64,000 nt of DNA from Moellerella sp963519845 (GCA_963519845.1 CAUQNX010000006.1:111754-175753), one strand, 5' to 3'; positions 7,932 through 17,884 are shown, counted from the first letter of the stretch. Notes: generated by a model from the letters alone, not told the origin. A program made the numbers and translations.

Positions 7932-8966
7932 ATGCACGAAATTATACCAAACGAAAAAAAAACAGAAAGCCAGATAAAACAATCCATGAGCGGCTATAAC
8001 AACCTAAACCGTGTTTCCGTTGCACCCATGTTGGATTGGACAGATCGCCACTGTCGCTATTTCCATCGAATGCTAACTAAAAATACCTTGCTCTATACCG
8101 AGATGGTGACCACGGGAGCGATCATTCATGGCAAAGGCAATTATTTGGCCTATAGCGATGAGGAACATCCGATTGCGCTTCAGTTAGGCGGTAGTGATCC
8201 ACAAGCGTTGGCGCAATGTGCGAAGTTAGCGCAAGAACGTGGCTATGATGAAGTGAATCTGAATGTTGGCTGTCCCTCTGATCGGGTACAGAATGGTCGT
8301 TTTGGTGCCTGCTTAATGGCCGATGCTCAGCTGGTTGCTGACTGTGTTAAAGCGATGCAAGATAGTGCATCAATTCCAATTACGGTGAAAACGCGTATTG
8401 GTATTGATGAGTTAGATAGTTATGAATTTTTGTGCGATTTTATTGATACCGTATCAACGAAAAGTGATTGCGAGATGTTTATCATTCATGCGCGCAAAGC
8501 TTGGTTATCGGGGTTGAGTCCAAAAGAGAATCGCGAAATTCCGCCGCTGGATTATCCGCGTGTTTATCAGTTAAAACGCGATTTTCCCCATTTAACGTTG
8601 GCGATTAATGGCGGTATTAAAACCCTTGAAGAGGCGCAATTACATTTGCAACATCTTGATGGCGTTATGATTGGACGTGAGGCTTATCAAAATCCATCTA
8701 TATTGACGCAAGTTGATAATTTGCTATTTGATTCTGCTATGCCTGTGACTGACGGTATTAGTGCGGTCAGACAGATGTATGCATATATTGAAGACGAGCT
8801 CTCAAAAGGGGCTTATTTAGGCCATATCACGCGCCATATGTTGGGGATTTTCCAAGGAATACCGGGCGCGCGTCAGTGGCGTCGTCATCTGAGCGAAAAT
8901 GCACATAAACAAGGGGCAGATCTTGCGGTAGTTGAGCAAGCGTTGACTTTTGTAACTCGTGATTAA
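7932..8966 (+). CDS. dusA: tRNA-dihydrouridine(20/20a) synthase
   Basis: FMN-dependent enzyme reducing U20/U20a of tRNA. 344 residues with the Dus hallmarks: SVAPMLDWTDRH at about 29-40, the catalytic-cysteine motif GCPSDR (113-118), and the substrate lysine/His region HARKAW. Nearly collinear with E. coli DusA. Start ATG 7932 is preceded by GCGGA; an alternative ATG at 7986 (MSGYNN) cannot be excluded because the first 25 residues are not conserved. First gene of the E. coli-like dusA-qorA-dnaB-alr-tyrB-uvrA-ssb block; pspG, found after dusA in E. coli, is absent. dusA is a known prophage attachment gene in other bacteria, but it is intact here. Confidence 0.95.
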   Translation: MHEIIPNEKKTESQIKQSMSGYNNLNRVSVAPMLDWTDRHCRYFHRMLTKNTLLYTEMVTTGAIIHGKGNYLAYSDEEHPIALQLGGSDPQALAQCAKLAQERGYDEVNLNVGCPSDRVQNGRFGACLMADAQLVADCVKAMQDSASIPITVKTRIGIDELDSYEFLCDFIDTVSTKSDCEMFIIHARKAWLSGLSPKENREIPPLDYPRVYQLKRDFPHLTLAINGGIKTLEEAQLHLQHLDGVMIGREAYQNPSILTQVDNLLFDSAMPVTDGISAVRQMYAYIEDELSKGAYLGHITRHMLGIFQGIPGARQWRRHLSENAHKQGADLAVVEQALTFVTRD

Positions 8967-8973
8967 TTATTCG

Positions 8974-9050
8974 CTTATCGATCTAATCTGATAATAGCAG
9001 GATCTCTCCGCCGTCGCTTTGAGGCAGTGAGATCCAATTTAAGCGATAAG
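8974..9050. terminator. Nested inverted repeats between convergent dusA and qorA
   Basis: CTTATCG (8974-8980) pairs with CGATAAG (9044-9050), and inside it GGATCTC (9000-9006) pairs with GAGATCC (9029-9035). Position between convergent genes suggests a bidirectional 3'-end structure; there is no clear T-tract on either strand. Confidence 0.4.
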
Positions 9051-9053
9051 ATC

Positions 9054-10037
9054 TTAGGGGATCAGTAAACTTGAGCCCTGAGTTTTACGCTGTTCAAGTA
9101 TTTGATGTACTTTGGCAGCGTCTTTTAGTGCAAATTGCTGTTGTGCTGGCACACTAACATCAATTTTACCCGCTAGGATCATATCAAAGAGTGCATTACT
9201 CGCTTGTTCTAACTCTTTTCTATTGGTGACATAACCGAATAAAGAAGGGCGCGTAACATAGAGTGAGCCTTTTTTATTTAAGATCCCTAAATCAACATCA
9301 GTGACAGGTCCTGATGCGTTGCCGAAACTCACCATCAGTCCTCTGCGTTTCAAGCAATCGAGTGAATCGAGCCAAGTGGATTTGCCCACTGAGTCATAAA
9401 CAACATTCACTTTTTCACCGGCCGTTAGTTCAAGAACACGTTCAGCGATATTTTCAGTTTGATAATTAATCACTTCCCATGCGCCAGCCGCTTTTGCACG
9501 CGCCATTTTTTCTGCTGAGCCCGCTGTACCTATCATTTTGCCACCGATGGCTTTAGCCCACTGGCTTGCGATCAGACCAACTCCGCCAGCGGCAGCATGG
9601 AATAAGAATATCTCATCTTTTTTGACTTGATAAGTTTGATTGAGCAGATAATAAACGGTCATACCCTTAAGAAAACTGGCGGCGGCTTGTTCGAATGAGA
9701 TACCACTCGGCAGTCGTGCAACCAGATTTTCAGGCACATTATGCACTTCACTGTAAGCACCAAGCGGCGCTTGCGCATAAACAACGCGATCACCGGGATT
9801 GAAAGCCGTAACATGAGCGCCCGTTTTAATGACTACGCCAGCCGCTTCAGTTCCTAGGCTACTTGGAAATTGGGCGACAGGATAAAGACCACTGCGTACA
9901 TAGGTATCGATATAATTAACGCCTATGGCATGATTTTCGATTTGAATTTCATTTGGGCCTAGAGGCTTAGGGGTGAAATCACAGTAGGATAAGACTTCTG
10001 GACCACCATATTCAGTAAATTCTATACGTTTAGGCAT
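9054..10037 (-). CDS. qorA: NADPH:quinone oxidoreductase (zeta-crystallin type)
   Basis: 327 residues, medium-chain dehydrogenase/reductase without the structural zinc-binding cysteine cluster, matching E. coli QorA length. The nucleotide-binding motif AAAGGVGLIASQWAKA is at about 148-163, and NYIDTYVRSGLY near the N-terminus is typical of quinone reductases. It catalyses NADPH-dependent quinone reduction in the cytoplasm. The start is preceded by AGGAG on the minus strand (complement of about 10044-10048). Divergent from dnaB as in E. coli. Confidence 0.93.
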   Translation of the reverse strand: MPKRIEFTEYGGPEVLSYCDFTPKPLGPNEIQIENHAIGVNYIDTYVRSGLYPVAQFPSSLGTEAAGVVIKTGAHVTAFNPGDRVVYAQAPLGAYSEVHNVPENLVARLPSGISFEQAAASFLKGMTVYYLLNQTYQVKKDEIFLFHAAAGGVGLIASQWAKAIGGKMIGTAGSAEKMARAKAAGAWEVINYQTENIAERVLELTAGEKVNVVYDSVGKSTWLDSLDCLKRRGLMVSFGNASGPVTDVDLGILNKKGSLYVTRPSLFGYVTNRKELEQASNALFDMILAGKIDVSVPAQQQFALKDAAKVHQILEQRKTQGSSLLIP

Positions 10038-10239
10038 GCTGCTCTCCTGAGAAAGAATGTTATCTGTATTAACCTTTCCAATATGATAGCAATAAATCGA
10101 ATAGGTTATCTTTTTTCTTCTTCAATATGGAATCAGTTGTAGTTAATTAACATTTCTATCAATAGAAAGTGCATCCCTTATAAGCTGAGATTAGCGTATA
10201 CTATTGCGCTGGAAATAGGTTGAGATGCGGATAAAAATT

Positions 10240-11649
10240 ATGGCTAAAAAATACCCTTCAGATCGTTCGATGAATGGACCGAGAGACCAGCAGATGGAAG
10301 GGCTGAAAATGCCGCCTCACTCTCTGGAAGCTGAGCAGTCGGTGCTTGGGGGGTTGATGCTGGATAATGAACGCTGGGATACCGTCTCAGAGCGTGTTAC
10401 TCAAGCAGATTTTTTCAGTCGACCACATCGAACAATTTTTGGTGAAATGCAGCGTTTGCTGGAACTCGGCAATCCGATCGATCTGATCACTCTATCCGAA
10501 TCATTGGAGCAGCGAAGTGAATTAGATAGCGTCGGTGGTTTTGCTTATTTAGCTGAGTTATCAAAAAATACGCCCAGCGCTGCCAATATCAATGCTTATG
10601 CAGATATTGTGCGTGAGCGCGCTGTCGTCAGAGATATGATCTCAGTGGCGAATGAAATCGCTGATGCAGGTTATGATCCTCAAGGTCGAAGCAGTGAAGA
10701 TTTATTGGATCTGGCAGAGTCTAAAGTTTTCCAAATCGCCGAGTCGCGAGCGAATAAAGAAGATGGTCCTAAGGGCATCGAGGCGATTTTAGCGGAAACC
10801 GTCGAAAAAATTGAGCAGCTTTATCAGCAGCCTCATGATGGTGTGACCGGCGTTTCATCCGGCTATCAGGATCTGGATAAAAAGACCGCAGGATTGCAAA
10901 AATCAGATTTAATTATCGTCGCAGCGCGTCCATCAATGGGTAAAACCACCTTTGCGATGAACCTCTGTGAAAATGCGGCGATGACAGAAGATAAACCGGT
11001 CTTAATTTTCAGTCTTGAGATGCCCGGCAACCAAATCATGATGCGTATGCTAGCTTCACTTTCTCGCGTCGATCAGACCCGTATTCGTACCGGACAGCTC
11101 GATGATGAGGATTGGGCGCGGATCTCCAGCACGATGGGGATCTTGATGGAAAAACGCAATATGTATATCGATGATTCATCAGGATTAACACCCACGGAAG
11201 TTCGTTCACGGGCGCGTCGTATTTATCGTGAACATGGGGGGCTGAGCCTGATCATGATCGATTACCTTCAATTAATGCGCGTGCCTGCGCTATCGGATAA
11301 TCGAACATTGGAAATTGCTGAAATTTCTCGCTCCTTGAAAGCGCTGGCCAAAGAGTTACAAGTTCCCGTGGTGGCGCTTTCTCAGCTCAACCGTAGTCTT
11401 GAGCAGCGTGCAGATAAACGCCCTGTTAACTCAGATTTACGTGAATCCGGTTCTATCGAGCAAGATGCTGACTTAATTATGTTTATTTACCGTGACGAGG
11501 TTTACCATGAAGGCAGCGAGCTAAAAGGCGTTGCGGAGATTATTCTCGGTAAACAACGTAATGGTCCTATTGGTACAGTGCGACTAACCTTTAATGGCCA
11601 ATGGTCCCGATTCGATAACTATCTGGGCCCAGCGTACAGCGAAGAGTAA
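10240..11649 (+). CDS. dnaB: Replicative DNA helicase
   Basis: Hexameric 5'-3' replication-fork helicase. About 469 residues; E. coli DnaB has 471. The N-terminal primase-interacting domain begins at MPPHSLEAEQSVLGGLMLD, and the RecA-like domain carries Walker A ARPSMGKTT (near residue 230) and Walker B LIMIDYLQL, with the arginine finger region downstream. The C-terminus SRFDNYLGP is family-typical. ATG 10240 (MAKKYPS) gives the usual N-terminus; an in-frame ATG at 10225 has AGG 6 nt upstream and would add five residues, so the start is uncertain by 15 nt. No intein is present. Confidence 0.96.
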   Translation: MAKKYPSDRSMNGPRDQQMEGLKMPPHSLEAEQSVLGGLMLDNERWDTVSERVTQADFFSRPHRTIFGEMQRLLELGNPIDLITLSESLEQRSELDSVGGFAYLAELSKNTPSAANINAYADIVRERAVVRDMISVANEIADAGYDPQGRSSEDLLDLAESKVFQIAESRANKEDGPKGIEAILAETVEKIEQLYQQPHDGVTGVSSGYQDLDKKTAGLQKSDLIIVAARPSMGKTTFAMNLCENAAMTEDKPVLIFSLEMPGNQIMMRMLASLSRVDQTRIRTGQLDDEDWARISSTMGILMEKRNMYIDDSSGLTPTEVRSRARRIYREHGGLSLIMIDYLQLMRVPALSDNRTLEIAEISRSLKALAKELQVPVVALSQLNRSLEQRADKRPVNSDLRESGSIEQDADLIMFIYRDEVYHEGSELKGVAEIILGKQRNGPIGTVRLTFNGQWSRFDNYLGPAYSEE

Positions 11650-11680
11650 TTCTTTAATCAAAATCTGTTATATTTTAAGT

Positions 11681-11712
11681 TGCAGGTGCGTCACTGTACG
11701 CATTTTCCTGCA
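11681..11712 (+). promoter_or_regulatory. Hairpin between dnaB and alr
   Basis: TGCAGG (11681-11686) + TGCGT (11687-11691) pair with ACGCA (11698-11702) + CCTGCA (11707-11712), with a TTTT bulge on the right side. It lies 32 nt after dnaB and 42 nt before alr. It may attenuate or process dnaB-alr read-through; there is no following T-run. Confidence 0.4.
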
Positions 11713-11753
11713 TCTTGACTTATTTTTGGCCTAAAAAATTAACGAGGATAATA

Positions 11754-12836
11754 ATGAAAGCGGCAACCGCATTAATTAACCGCCGCGCTCTGCGACACAA
11801 TCTGCAACGAGTGAGAGAATTAGCGCCAAATAGTCGCCTGATTGCAATTGTCAAAGCAAACGCTTATGGACATGGATTAACCCAAGTTGGATGTGCAGTA
11901 GAAGAAAGTGTCGACGGATTTGGTGTGGCACGTCTTAAAGAAGCGATAGCATTAAGAGAACGTGGAATTAAGAAAAATATTATTTTGCTTGAAGGTTTTT
12001 TTGAGGCCGATGATTTACCTCAAGTGGTTGAACATCAACTGGATACAGTTGTTCATAGCATCGAGCAATTAGAAATGTTGGAGCAATTGTCCCTCCCTAA
12101 GTCAGTAAAAGTGTGGATGAAACTCGATACAGGTATGCACCGTTTAGGCGTATTACCTGAAGATGCTGAGTCATTCTATGCGCGATTAATGGCTTGTATT
12201 AATGTTCAGCAGCCGATAAATATCGTTAGCCACTTCTGTCAAGCTGACGTGCCCGCGTTAGATACCACTGCCAATCAACTCAAAGAATTTGAACAATTTA
12301 TTCATAATAAGCCGGGTGAGAAATCTATCGCTGCTTCTGCGGGGATCTTATTATGGCCAGAAGCCCATTATGATTGGGTGAGACCCGGTATTATAATGTA
12401 TGGCGCATCGCCACAAGAGCATAAATTAGCCACCGATTTTGGCCTTAAACCCGTTATGACGTTGAAATCAACACTCATCGCGGTACGTAAACATTCAGCG
12501 GGTGCTTGTGTGGGCTATGGTGAAACCTGGTGTAGCACGAGAGATACGCGTCTTGGTGTTGTGGCGATTGGCTATGGTGATGGCTACCCGCGTTGTGCGC
12601 CATCCGGTACGCCTGTGCTCATTAATGGACGTAAAGTTCCCATTGTTGGACGCGTTTCTATGGATATGATCACCGTTGATTTAGGTCCAGATGCCACAGA
12701 TAAAGCCGGTGATGAGGTTATTCTCTGGGGAGAACAGCTGCCAGTTGATGAAATATCAGCACATACTGGGGTAATTAACTATGAATTGCTGACAAAATTA
12801 ACCTCTCGCGTATCGATGGAATATCTGGACGAATAG
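11754..12836 (+). CDS. alr: Alanine racemase (biosynthetic)
   Basis: PLP enzyme interconverting L- and D-alanine for peptidoglycan. 360 residues (E. coli Alr 359). Schiff-base lysine in AIVKANAYGHG at residue 34; the catalytic tyrosine region VGYGETW and the VSMDMITVDLG segment are both present. Start ATG 11754 has GAGGA about 6 nt upstream and yields the standard MKAATALINRRAL N-terminus; the frame open from 11715 adds 13 unrelated residues. Position between dnaB and tyrB is as in E. coli. Confidence 0.96.
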   Translation: MKAATALINRRALRHNLQRVRELAPNSRLIAIVKANAYGHGLTQVGCAVEESVDGFGVARLKEAIALRERGIKKNIILLEGFFEADDLPQVVEHQLDTVVHSIEQLEMLEQLSLPKSVKVWMKLDTGMHRLGVLPEDAESFYARLMACINVQQPINIVSHFCQADVPALDTTANQLKEFEQFIHNKPGEKSIAASAGILLWPEAHYDWVRPGIIMYGASPQEHKLATDFGLKPVMTLKSTLIAVRKHSAGACVGYGETWCSTRDTRLGVVAIGYGDGYPRCAPSGTPVLINGRKVPIVGRVSMDMITVDLGPDATDKAGDEVILWGEQLPVDEISAHTGVINYELLTKLTSRVSMEYLDE

Positions 12837-12897
12837 CAAGTAAACCGTTACTTTTAAAGTACTAAAGAGAAAAACCTATACCTCAGGGAGTGGCCCA

Positions 12898-14091
12898 GTG
12901 TTTAAAAATGTCGATTCTTATGCCGGCGATCCAATTTTATCGCTGATGGATGTATTTAATAAAGATACTCGCGAAAATAAAATCAATCTGAGTATTGGTT
13001 TATATTATGACAGCGAAGGTAAAACATCCGAATTAGATACAGTGGCTAAAGCCAAAGCGGAACTCGATCAATTACCTGCATCGGCTTCCTTATATTTGCC
13101 GATGGAAGGTTTAAAATCTTATCGGGCTGAGATCCAAAGGCTGCTATTTGGTGCAGATTCTCCGCTGATTGCCGAAGAGCGTATTGCCACAGTACAAACT
13201 GTCGGTGGCTCTGGCGCATTAAAATTAGGCGCAGATTTTTTAAATCGCTATTTTCCTGATTCAGAAGTTTGGTGCAGTAATCCAACGTGGGAAAATCATG
13301 CCTCAATTTTTGCGGGTGCGGGCACTAAAGTTGATTATTATCCGTACTTTGATGAAAAAACCAAAGGTGTAAAATTTGATGAGATGTTGGCAACTTTTAA
13401 TAGCTTGCCTGCCAATAGCATTATTTTGATGCACCCTTGTTGCCATAACCCAACGGGCTCTGATTTAACGCCGAGCCAGTGGGATCAAGTGACTAAAGTG
13501 GCAAAAGATCGTCAATTAATCCCCTTCCTCGATATTGCTTACCAAGGTTTCTCTACTGGTCTCGATGAAGATGCGTATGCGATACGCACTATGGCTGCGG
13601 CGGGTCTACCCGTTTTTGTCAGTAACTCATTCTCTAAAATCTTTGCGATTTATGGTGAGCGCGCGGGTGGATTATCCGTAGTTTGTGCCAGCCAAGATGA
13701 GCGTGATCGTGTATTGGGTCAACTGAAAGCGGGTGTACGTCGTCTCTACTCTAGCCCACCTTCTAATGGGGCGAAACTTGTGGCGCAAGTACTAACTAAC
13801 CCACAATTGAAACAGCAGTGGCAGAGTGAAGTAGAAGCCATGCGCTTGCGTATTATTGAGATGCGTACCGTACTGGTTAATGAATTGAAAAAAGCCTTAC
13901 CTGAGAAGAATTTTGATCATTTGTTGCTACAATCGGGCATGTTTAGCTATACCGGATTTAGCCAAGAACAAGTCGATCGCTTGAGGGATGAGCACGCAGT
14001 TTATTTGGTTGGTACTGGGCGTGTGTGTATGGCGGGTGTTAACCGTCATAATGTCCAGCGTATCGTAGAGGCTTTTGCTGCAGTAAATTGA
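12898..14091 (+). CDS. tyrB: Aromatic-amino-acid aminotransferase (GTG start)
   Basis: PLP-dependent class I aminotransferase making tyrosine, phenylalanine (and leucine) from their keto acids with glutamate as donor. 397 residues, identical in length to E. coli TyrB, which also starts with GTG. PLP lysine 247 in NSFSKIFAIYGERAG, with CHNPTG at about 182-187. GGGAG lies 9-13 nt upstream of the GTG. Followed by a bidirectional-looking terminator shared with the convergent uvrA. Confidence 0.94.
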   Translation: MFKNVDSYAGDPILSLMDVFNKDTRENKINLSIGLYYDSEGKTSELDTVAKAKAELDQLPASASLYLPMEGLKSYRAEIQRLLFGADSPLIAEERIATVQTVGGSGALKLGADFLNRYFPDSEVWCSNPTWENHASIFAGAGTKVDYYPYFDEKTKGVKFDEMLATFNSLPANSIILMHPCCHNPTGSDLTPSQWDQVTKVAKDRQLIPFLDIAYQGFSTGLDEDAYAIRTMAAAGLPVFVSNSFSKIFAIYGERAGGLSVVCASQDERDRVLGQLKAGVRRLYSSPPSNGAKLVAQVLTNPQLKQQWQSEVEAMRLRIIEMRTVLVNELKKALPEKNFDHLLLQSGMFSYTGFSQEQVDRLRDEHAVYLVGTGRVCMAGVNRHNVQRIVEAFAAVN

Positions 14092-14123
14092 TTTTACTAT
14101 AAAATAATTTGTTTTATAGATTT

Positions 14124-14163
14124 AAAAAAATCGCCTGTAACAGACTCTGTTATCAGGCGTTTT
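14124..14163. terminator. Bidirectional terminator between tyrB and uvrA
   Basis: CGCCTG (14132-14137) + TAACAGA (14138-14144) pair with TCTGTTA (14146-14152) + CAGGCG (14154-14159) with one bulged T. A-run AAAAAAA precedes (14124-14130) and TTTTA follows, so it can serve both convergent genes. Confidence 0.8.
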
Positions 14164-14190
14164 AGCTTTTAGTAAGCAACAATAATCTGC

Positions 14191-17025
14191 TTAGTAGCCC
14201 CGTTGTAAGATAGGTTTTAGGAAGCGAGCTGTATGAGACTCTTGACTCTCAGCTACCTCTTCTGGCGTACCGGCGATAAGAATTTGTCCGCCACCGCTCC
14301 CACCTTCAGGTCCTAAGTCAATAATCCAGTCTGCGGTTTTAATCACATCTAAATTATGCTCAATAACCACAATGGTATTGCCTTGATCTCTGAGTTGATG
14401 AAGCACAACCAGCAGTTGCTGAATATCGGCAAAATGCAGGCCAGTTGTAGGCTCATCAAGTATATAGAGGGTTTGACCCGTTCCACGTTTAGAGAGCTCT
14501 TTCGCTAACTTAACGCGCTGTGCCTCACCCCCCGAAAGAGTCGTTGCAGATTGACCCAGACGAATATACGAGAGGCCAACGTCGATCAATGTTTGGAGTT
14601 TTCTCGCCAGTGCAGGCACGGCATCAAAATAGCCACGAGCTTCTTCGATGGTCATATCTAACACTTCATGAATACTCTTGCCTTTATACCTAATTTCTAA
14701 AGTTTCACGATTATAGCGTTTGCCTTTACATTGGTCACAAGGCACATAGACATCAGGCAGGAAGTGCATCTCAACCTTGATCACGCCATCGCCTTGGCAA
14801 GCTTCACAGCGACCACCTTTGACGTTAAAGCTGAACCGCCCAGGTGTATATCCGCGAGCACGAGATTCAGGAACACCGGAAAATAGCTCACGGATCGGGG
14901 TAAATACGCCCGTGTAGGTAGCTGGATTCGAGCGAGGCGTACGACCGATTGGACCTTGGTCGATATCAATCACCTTATCAAAGTTTTCTAATCCTTCGAT
15001 ATCCAAATAGGGTGCGGGTGTGATTGTGGTCGCGCCATTGAGCTGACGCTGAGCAATCGGGAATAAAGTATCGTTAATCAGTGTCGATTTGCCTGAACCT
15101 GAAACGCCAGTGACGCAGGTAAATAGGCCAACAGGCAGTTTTAAGGTAACATTTTTAAGGTTATTACCTTTGGCGCCTATCAAGGTCATCATCTTGTCTT
15201 TATCGACAGGAACACGCTGTTGTGGAATAGCTATGCGTTTCTTGCCACTGAGATACTGGCCAGTTAATGAGGCTTCATTGGCAATGATATCGTCAATCGT
15301 CCCTTGAGCAACCACTTCACCACCATGAATACCCGCACCGGGGCCAATATCGATAACATGATCGGCGGCGCGGATCGCATCTTCATCATGCTCAACTACA
15401 ATGACGGTATTACCCAAATTGCGTAGATGAACAAGGGTTTCTAATAGGCGGTCATTATCGCGTTGATGCAAACCAATCGATGGCTCATCAAGTACATACA
15501 TAACACCTACGAGTCCGGCGCCGATTTGGCTAGCAAGACGAATACGCTGGGCTTCACCGCCTGAAAGGGTATCTGCTGAGCGAGAAAGTGTCAGATAGTT
15601 AAGACCGACATTAACCAAAAACTTCAGACGATCGCCAATCTCTTTTAATACTTTTTCTGCAATTTGAGCACGTTGACCACTGAGTTTTAAATTCTGGAAA
15701 AACTCCATCGCATGACCAATGCTAAAATCTGATATTTCAGGTAGCGTGGTTTTTTCGATAAAGACGAAGCGCGCCTCTTTACGTAAACGTGCACCATGGC
15801 AAGAGGTACAAGAGCGATTGCTGATATATTTCGCCAGCTCTTCGCGTACCGCAGAGGATTCCGTCTCTTTATAACGGCGATCCATATTATTAAGCACACC
15901 TTCAAATGGATGACGACGTACTGTTATATCACCGCGATCATTTTGATATTTAAATTCAATGTTCTCTTTGCCTGAGCCATAGAGGATTACTTTCTGTATA
16001 TCATCAGTGAGTGAGTTAAAAGGGGCTTCAATATCAAACTTATAATGATGGCTAAGAGATTGTAGCATTTGAAAATAGTAAAAATTACGTCTATCCCAGC
16101 CACGGATTGCACCACCGGCCAGTGAAATTTCACTATTCTGGATCACGCGCTCAGGATCGAAAAATTGTTGAACGCCAAGACCATCACAGCTTGGACATGC
16201 GCCAGCCGGATTATTAAATGAGAATAGGCGAGGTTCTAATTCGCTCATGCTATAGCCGCACACTGGGCAGGCAAAGTTAGCGGAGAAGATAAGCTCTTCG
16301 GCCTCATTGTCATCCATATCAGCGATGATCGCGGTTCCGCCAGATAACTCCAACGCAGTTTCAAAGGATTCCGCTAAACGTTGCGCCATATCTTCACGGA
16401 CTTTAAAGCGGTCAACTACCACTTCAATGGTATGTTTTTTCTGTAATTCTAATGTCGGCGGATCTGACAGATCACAAACTTCACCATCAATACGCGCACG
16501 GATATAACCTTGGCTCGCTAGGCTGTCCAGTAACTTAAGATGCTCACCTTTACGCTCTGTTACCACAGGCGCAAGTAGCATCAAGCGCTTACCTTCGGGT
16601 AGAACTAATACATTATCCACCATTTGGCTGACCGTTTGTGCCGCTAATGGGATATCATGATCAGGACAACGAGGTTCACCAACGCGTGCAAACAGCAGTC
16701 GTAGATAATCGTGGATCTCGGTTATCGTTCCGACCGTGGAGCGTGGATTGTGTGAAGTGGATTTTTGTTCAATCGAAATAGCTGGTGATAGACCTTCAAT
16801 ATGGTCAACATCAGGTTTTTCCATCAGAGAAAGAAATTGACGCGCATAAGCCGAAAGTGATTCGACATAACGTCGTTGGCCTTCAGCATACAGGGTGTCA
16901 AAAGCTAATGAAGATTTCCCTGATCCAGATAAACCGGTAATTACAATAAGTTTATCTCGAGGGATGATTAGATTGATGTTTTTCAGATTATGGGTGCGGG
17001 CACCACGAATGTCGATGTTATCCAT
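14191..17025 (-). CDS. uvrA: Excinuclease ABC subunit A
   Basis: DNA damage-recognition ATPase of nucleotide excision repair. 944 residues (E. coli 940). Two ABC modules: Walker A GLSGSGKSS at 31-39 and GVSGSGKST near 640; two LSGGEAQR signatures; zinc-binding cysteine clusters CPVC...CPSC (about 252-280) and CEAC...CDQC (about 740-765). Transcribed away from ssb; the 269-nt gap contains a LexA box, so SOS induction is expected. Confidence 0.97.
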   Translation of the reverse strand: MDNIDIRGARTHNLKNINLIIPRDKLIVITGLSGSGKSSLAFDTLYAEGQRRYVESLSAYARQFLSLMEKPDVDHIEGLSPAISIEQKSTSHNPRSTVGTITEIHDYLRLLFARVGEPRCPDHDIPLAAQTVSQMVDNVLVLPEGKRLMLLAPVVTERKGEHLKLLDSLASQGYIRARIDGEVCDLSDPPTLELQKKHTIEVVVDRFKVREDMAQRLAESFETALELSGGTAIIADMDDNEAEELIFSANFACPVCGYSMSELEPRLFSFNNPAGACPSCDGLGVQQFFDPERVIQNSEISLAGGAIRGWDRRNFYYFQMLQSLSHHYKFDIEAPFNSLTDDIQKVILYGSGKENIEFKYQNDRGDITVRRHPFEGVLNNMDRRYKETESSAVREELAKYISNRSCTSCHGARLRKEARFVFIEKTTLPEISDFSIGHAMEFFQNLKLSGQRAQIAEKVLKEIGDRLKFLVNVGLNYLTLSRSADTLSGGEAQRIRLASQIGAGLVGVMYVLDEPSIGLHQRDNDRLLETLVHLRNLGNTVIVVEHDEDAIRAADHVIDIGPGAGIHGGEVVAQGTIDDIIANEASLTGQYLSGKKRIAIPQQRVPVDKDKMMTLIGAKGNNLKNVTLKLPVGLFTCVTGVSGSGKSTLINDTLFPIAQRQLNGATTITPAPYLDIEGLENFDKVIDIDQGPIGRTPRSNPATYTGVFTPIRELFSGVPESRARGYTPGRFSFNVKGGRCEACQGDGVIKVEMHFLPDVYVPCDQCKGKRYNRETLEIRYKGKSIHEVLDMTIEEARGYFDAVPALARKLQTLIDVGLSYIRLGQSATTLSGGEAQRVKLAKELSKRGTGQTLYILDEPTTGLHFADIQQLLVVLHQLRDQGNTIVVIEHNLDVIKTADWIIDLGPEGGSGGGQILIAGTPEEVAESQESHTARFLKPILQRGY

Positions 17026-17092
17026 TTACCACTTCCCGGATCGGATGATTTGATAGTAAGCAATCACAAGCGCATTATTATTACACAGTTCT

Positions 17093-17112
17093 GACTGAAT
17101 GGATATACAGTA
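17093..17112. promoter_or_regulatory. LexA (SOS) box between uvrA and ssb
   Basis: CTG (17095-17097), ten bases, CAG (17108-17110). Read on the uvrA strand it is TACTGTATATCCATTCAGTC, close to the E. coli uvrA operator. It lies in the shared divergent promoter region and should repress uvrA and possibly ssb. Confidence 0.85.
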
Positions 17113-17294
17113 TTATTTGACTGATATCTATTCCAGATGGTATCTAATAAAGAACAAATTTAGCAACCAGCGCGAATGCATGATAATTTCTCGATGCGAT
17201 TCGCAAACTCGATGGTTATCATGTTCAACAAGAAACTTGCATGATAAACTCCCCCACCAAGTTTAGACCTAATTTATTGCATCAGGAGTGTTAA

Positions 17295-17831
17295 ATGGCC
17301 AGCAGAGGCGTAAACAAAGTTATTTTAGTCGGTAATCTAGGACAGGATCCTGAGATCCGTTACATGCCAAATGGTGGAGCAGTCGCTAACCTAACTCTGG
17401 CAACTTCTGAAAGCTGGCGTGACAAGCAAACCAGCGAAATGCGTGAAAAAACCGAATGGCACCGTGTGGTTATTTTCGGCAAACTCGCAGAAGTGGCTGG
17501 TGAATACCTGAAAAAAGGTTCACAAGTTTATATCGAAGGATCTCTGCAAACACGTAAGTGGCAGGATCAAAGCGGTCAAGATCGCTACACCACAGAAGTT
17601 GTGGTTAATATCGGTGGCAGCATGCAAATGCTCGGTGGCCGTGGCTCAGATTCATCATCACAAAGCCAAGGTGGCCAAGGCAATCAAGGCGGTTGGGGTC
17701 AACCTCAGCAGCCACAAGGCCAAGGTCAATCTTCACAACAGTTCAGTGGCGGCAGTGCACCAGCTCCACGCGCTCAACCCGCAGCACAGAATGAACCACC
17801 AATAGATTTTGATGACGATATTCCGTTCTAA
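17295..17831 (+). CDS. ssb: Single-stranded DNA-binding protein
   Basis: Tetrameric ssDNA-binding protein for replication, recombination and repair. 178 residues, exactly the E. coli length. OB-fold domain residues 1-112 (VNKVILVGNLGQDPE, WHRVVIFGKLAE), then a Gly/Gln/Ser-rich linker, then the acidic interaction tip DFDDDIPF at 171-178 that recruits repair partners. ATG preceded by AGGAG (17284-17288). Ends in a strong terminator. Confidence 0.97.
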   Translation: MASRGVNKVILVGNLGQDPEIRYMPNGGAVANLTLATSESWRDKQTSEMREKTEWHRVVIFGKLAEVAGEYLKKGSQVYIEGSLQTRKWQDQSGQDRYTTEVVVNIGGSMQMLGGRGSDSSSQSQGGQGNQGGWGQPQQPQGQGQSSQQFSGGSAPAPRAQPAAQNEPPIDFDDDIPF

Positions 17832-17859
17832 TATTTAATTTATAACAATCTATTCTGAG

Positions 17860-17884
17860 GCCCCGATTTTTCGGGGCTTTTTTA
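17860..17884 (+). terminator. ssb intrinsic terminator
   Basis: GCCCCGA (17860-17866), loop TTTT, TCGGGGC (17871-17877), T-tract 17878-17883. Confidence 0.92.

Noticed and set aside
7778..7987. 69-codon minus-strand frame in the dusA leader, considered as a relocated pspG-like membrane peptide
   Set aside because: Sequence does not resemble PspG, lacks a ribosome-binding site, and overlaps the structured leader and the dusA start.
7932..8966. dusA as an integration site with a nearby prophage
   Set aside because: dusA is intact and no integrase or attachment duplication is seen nearby.
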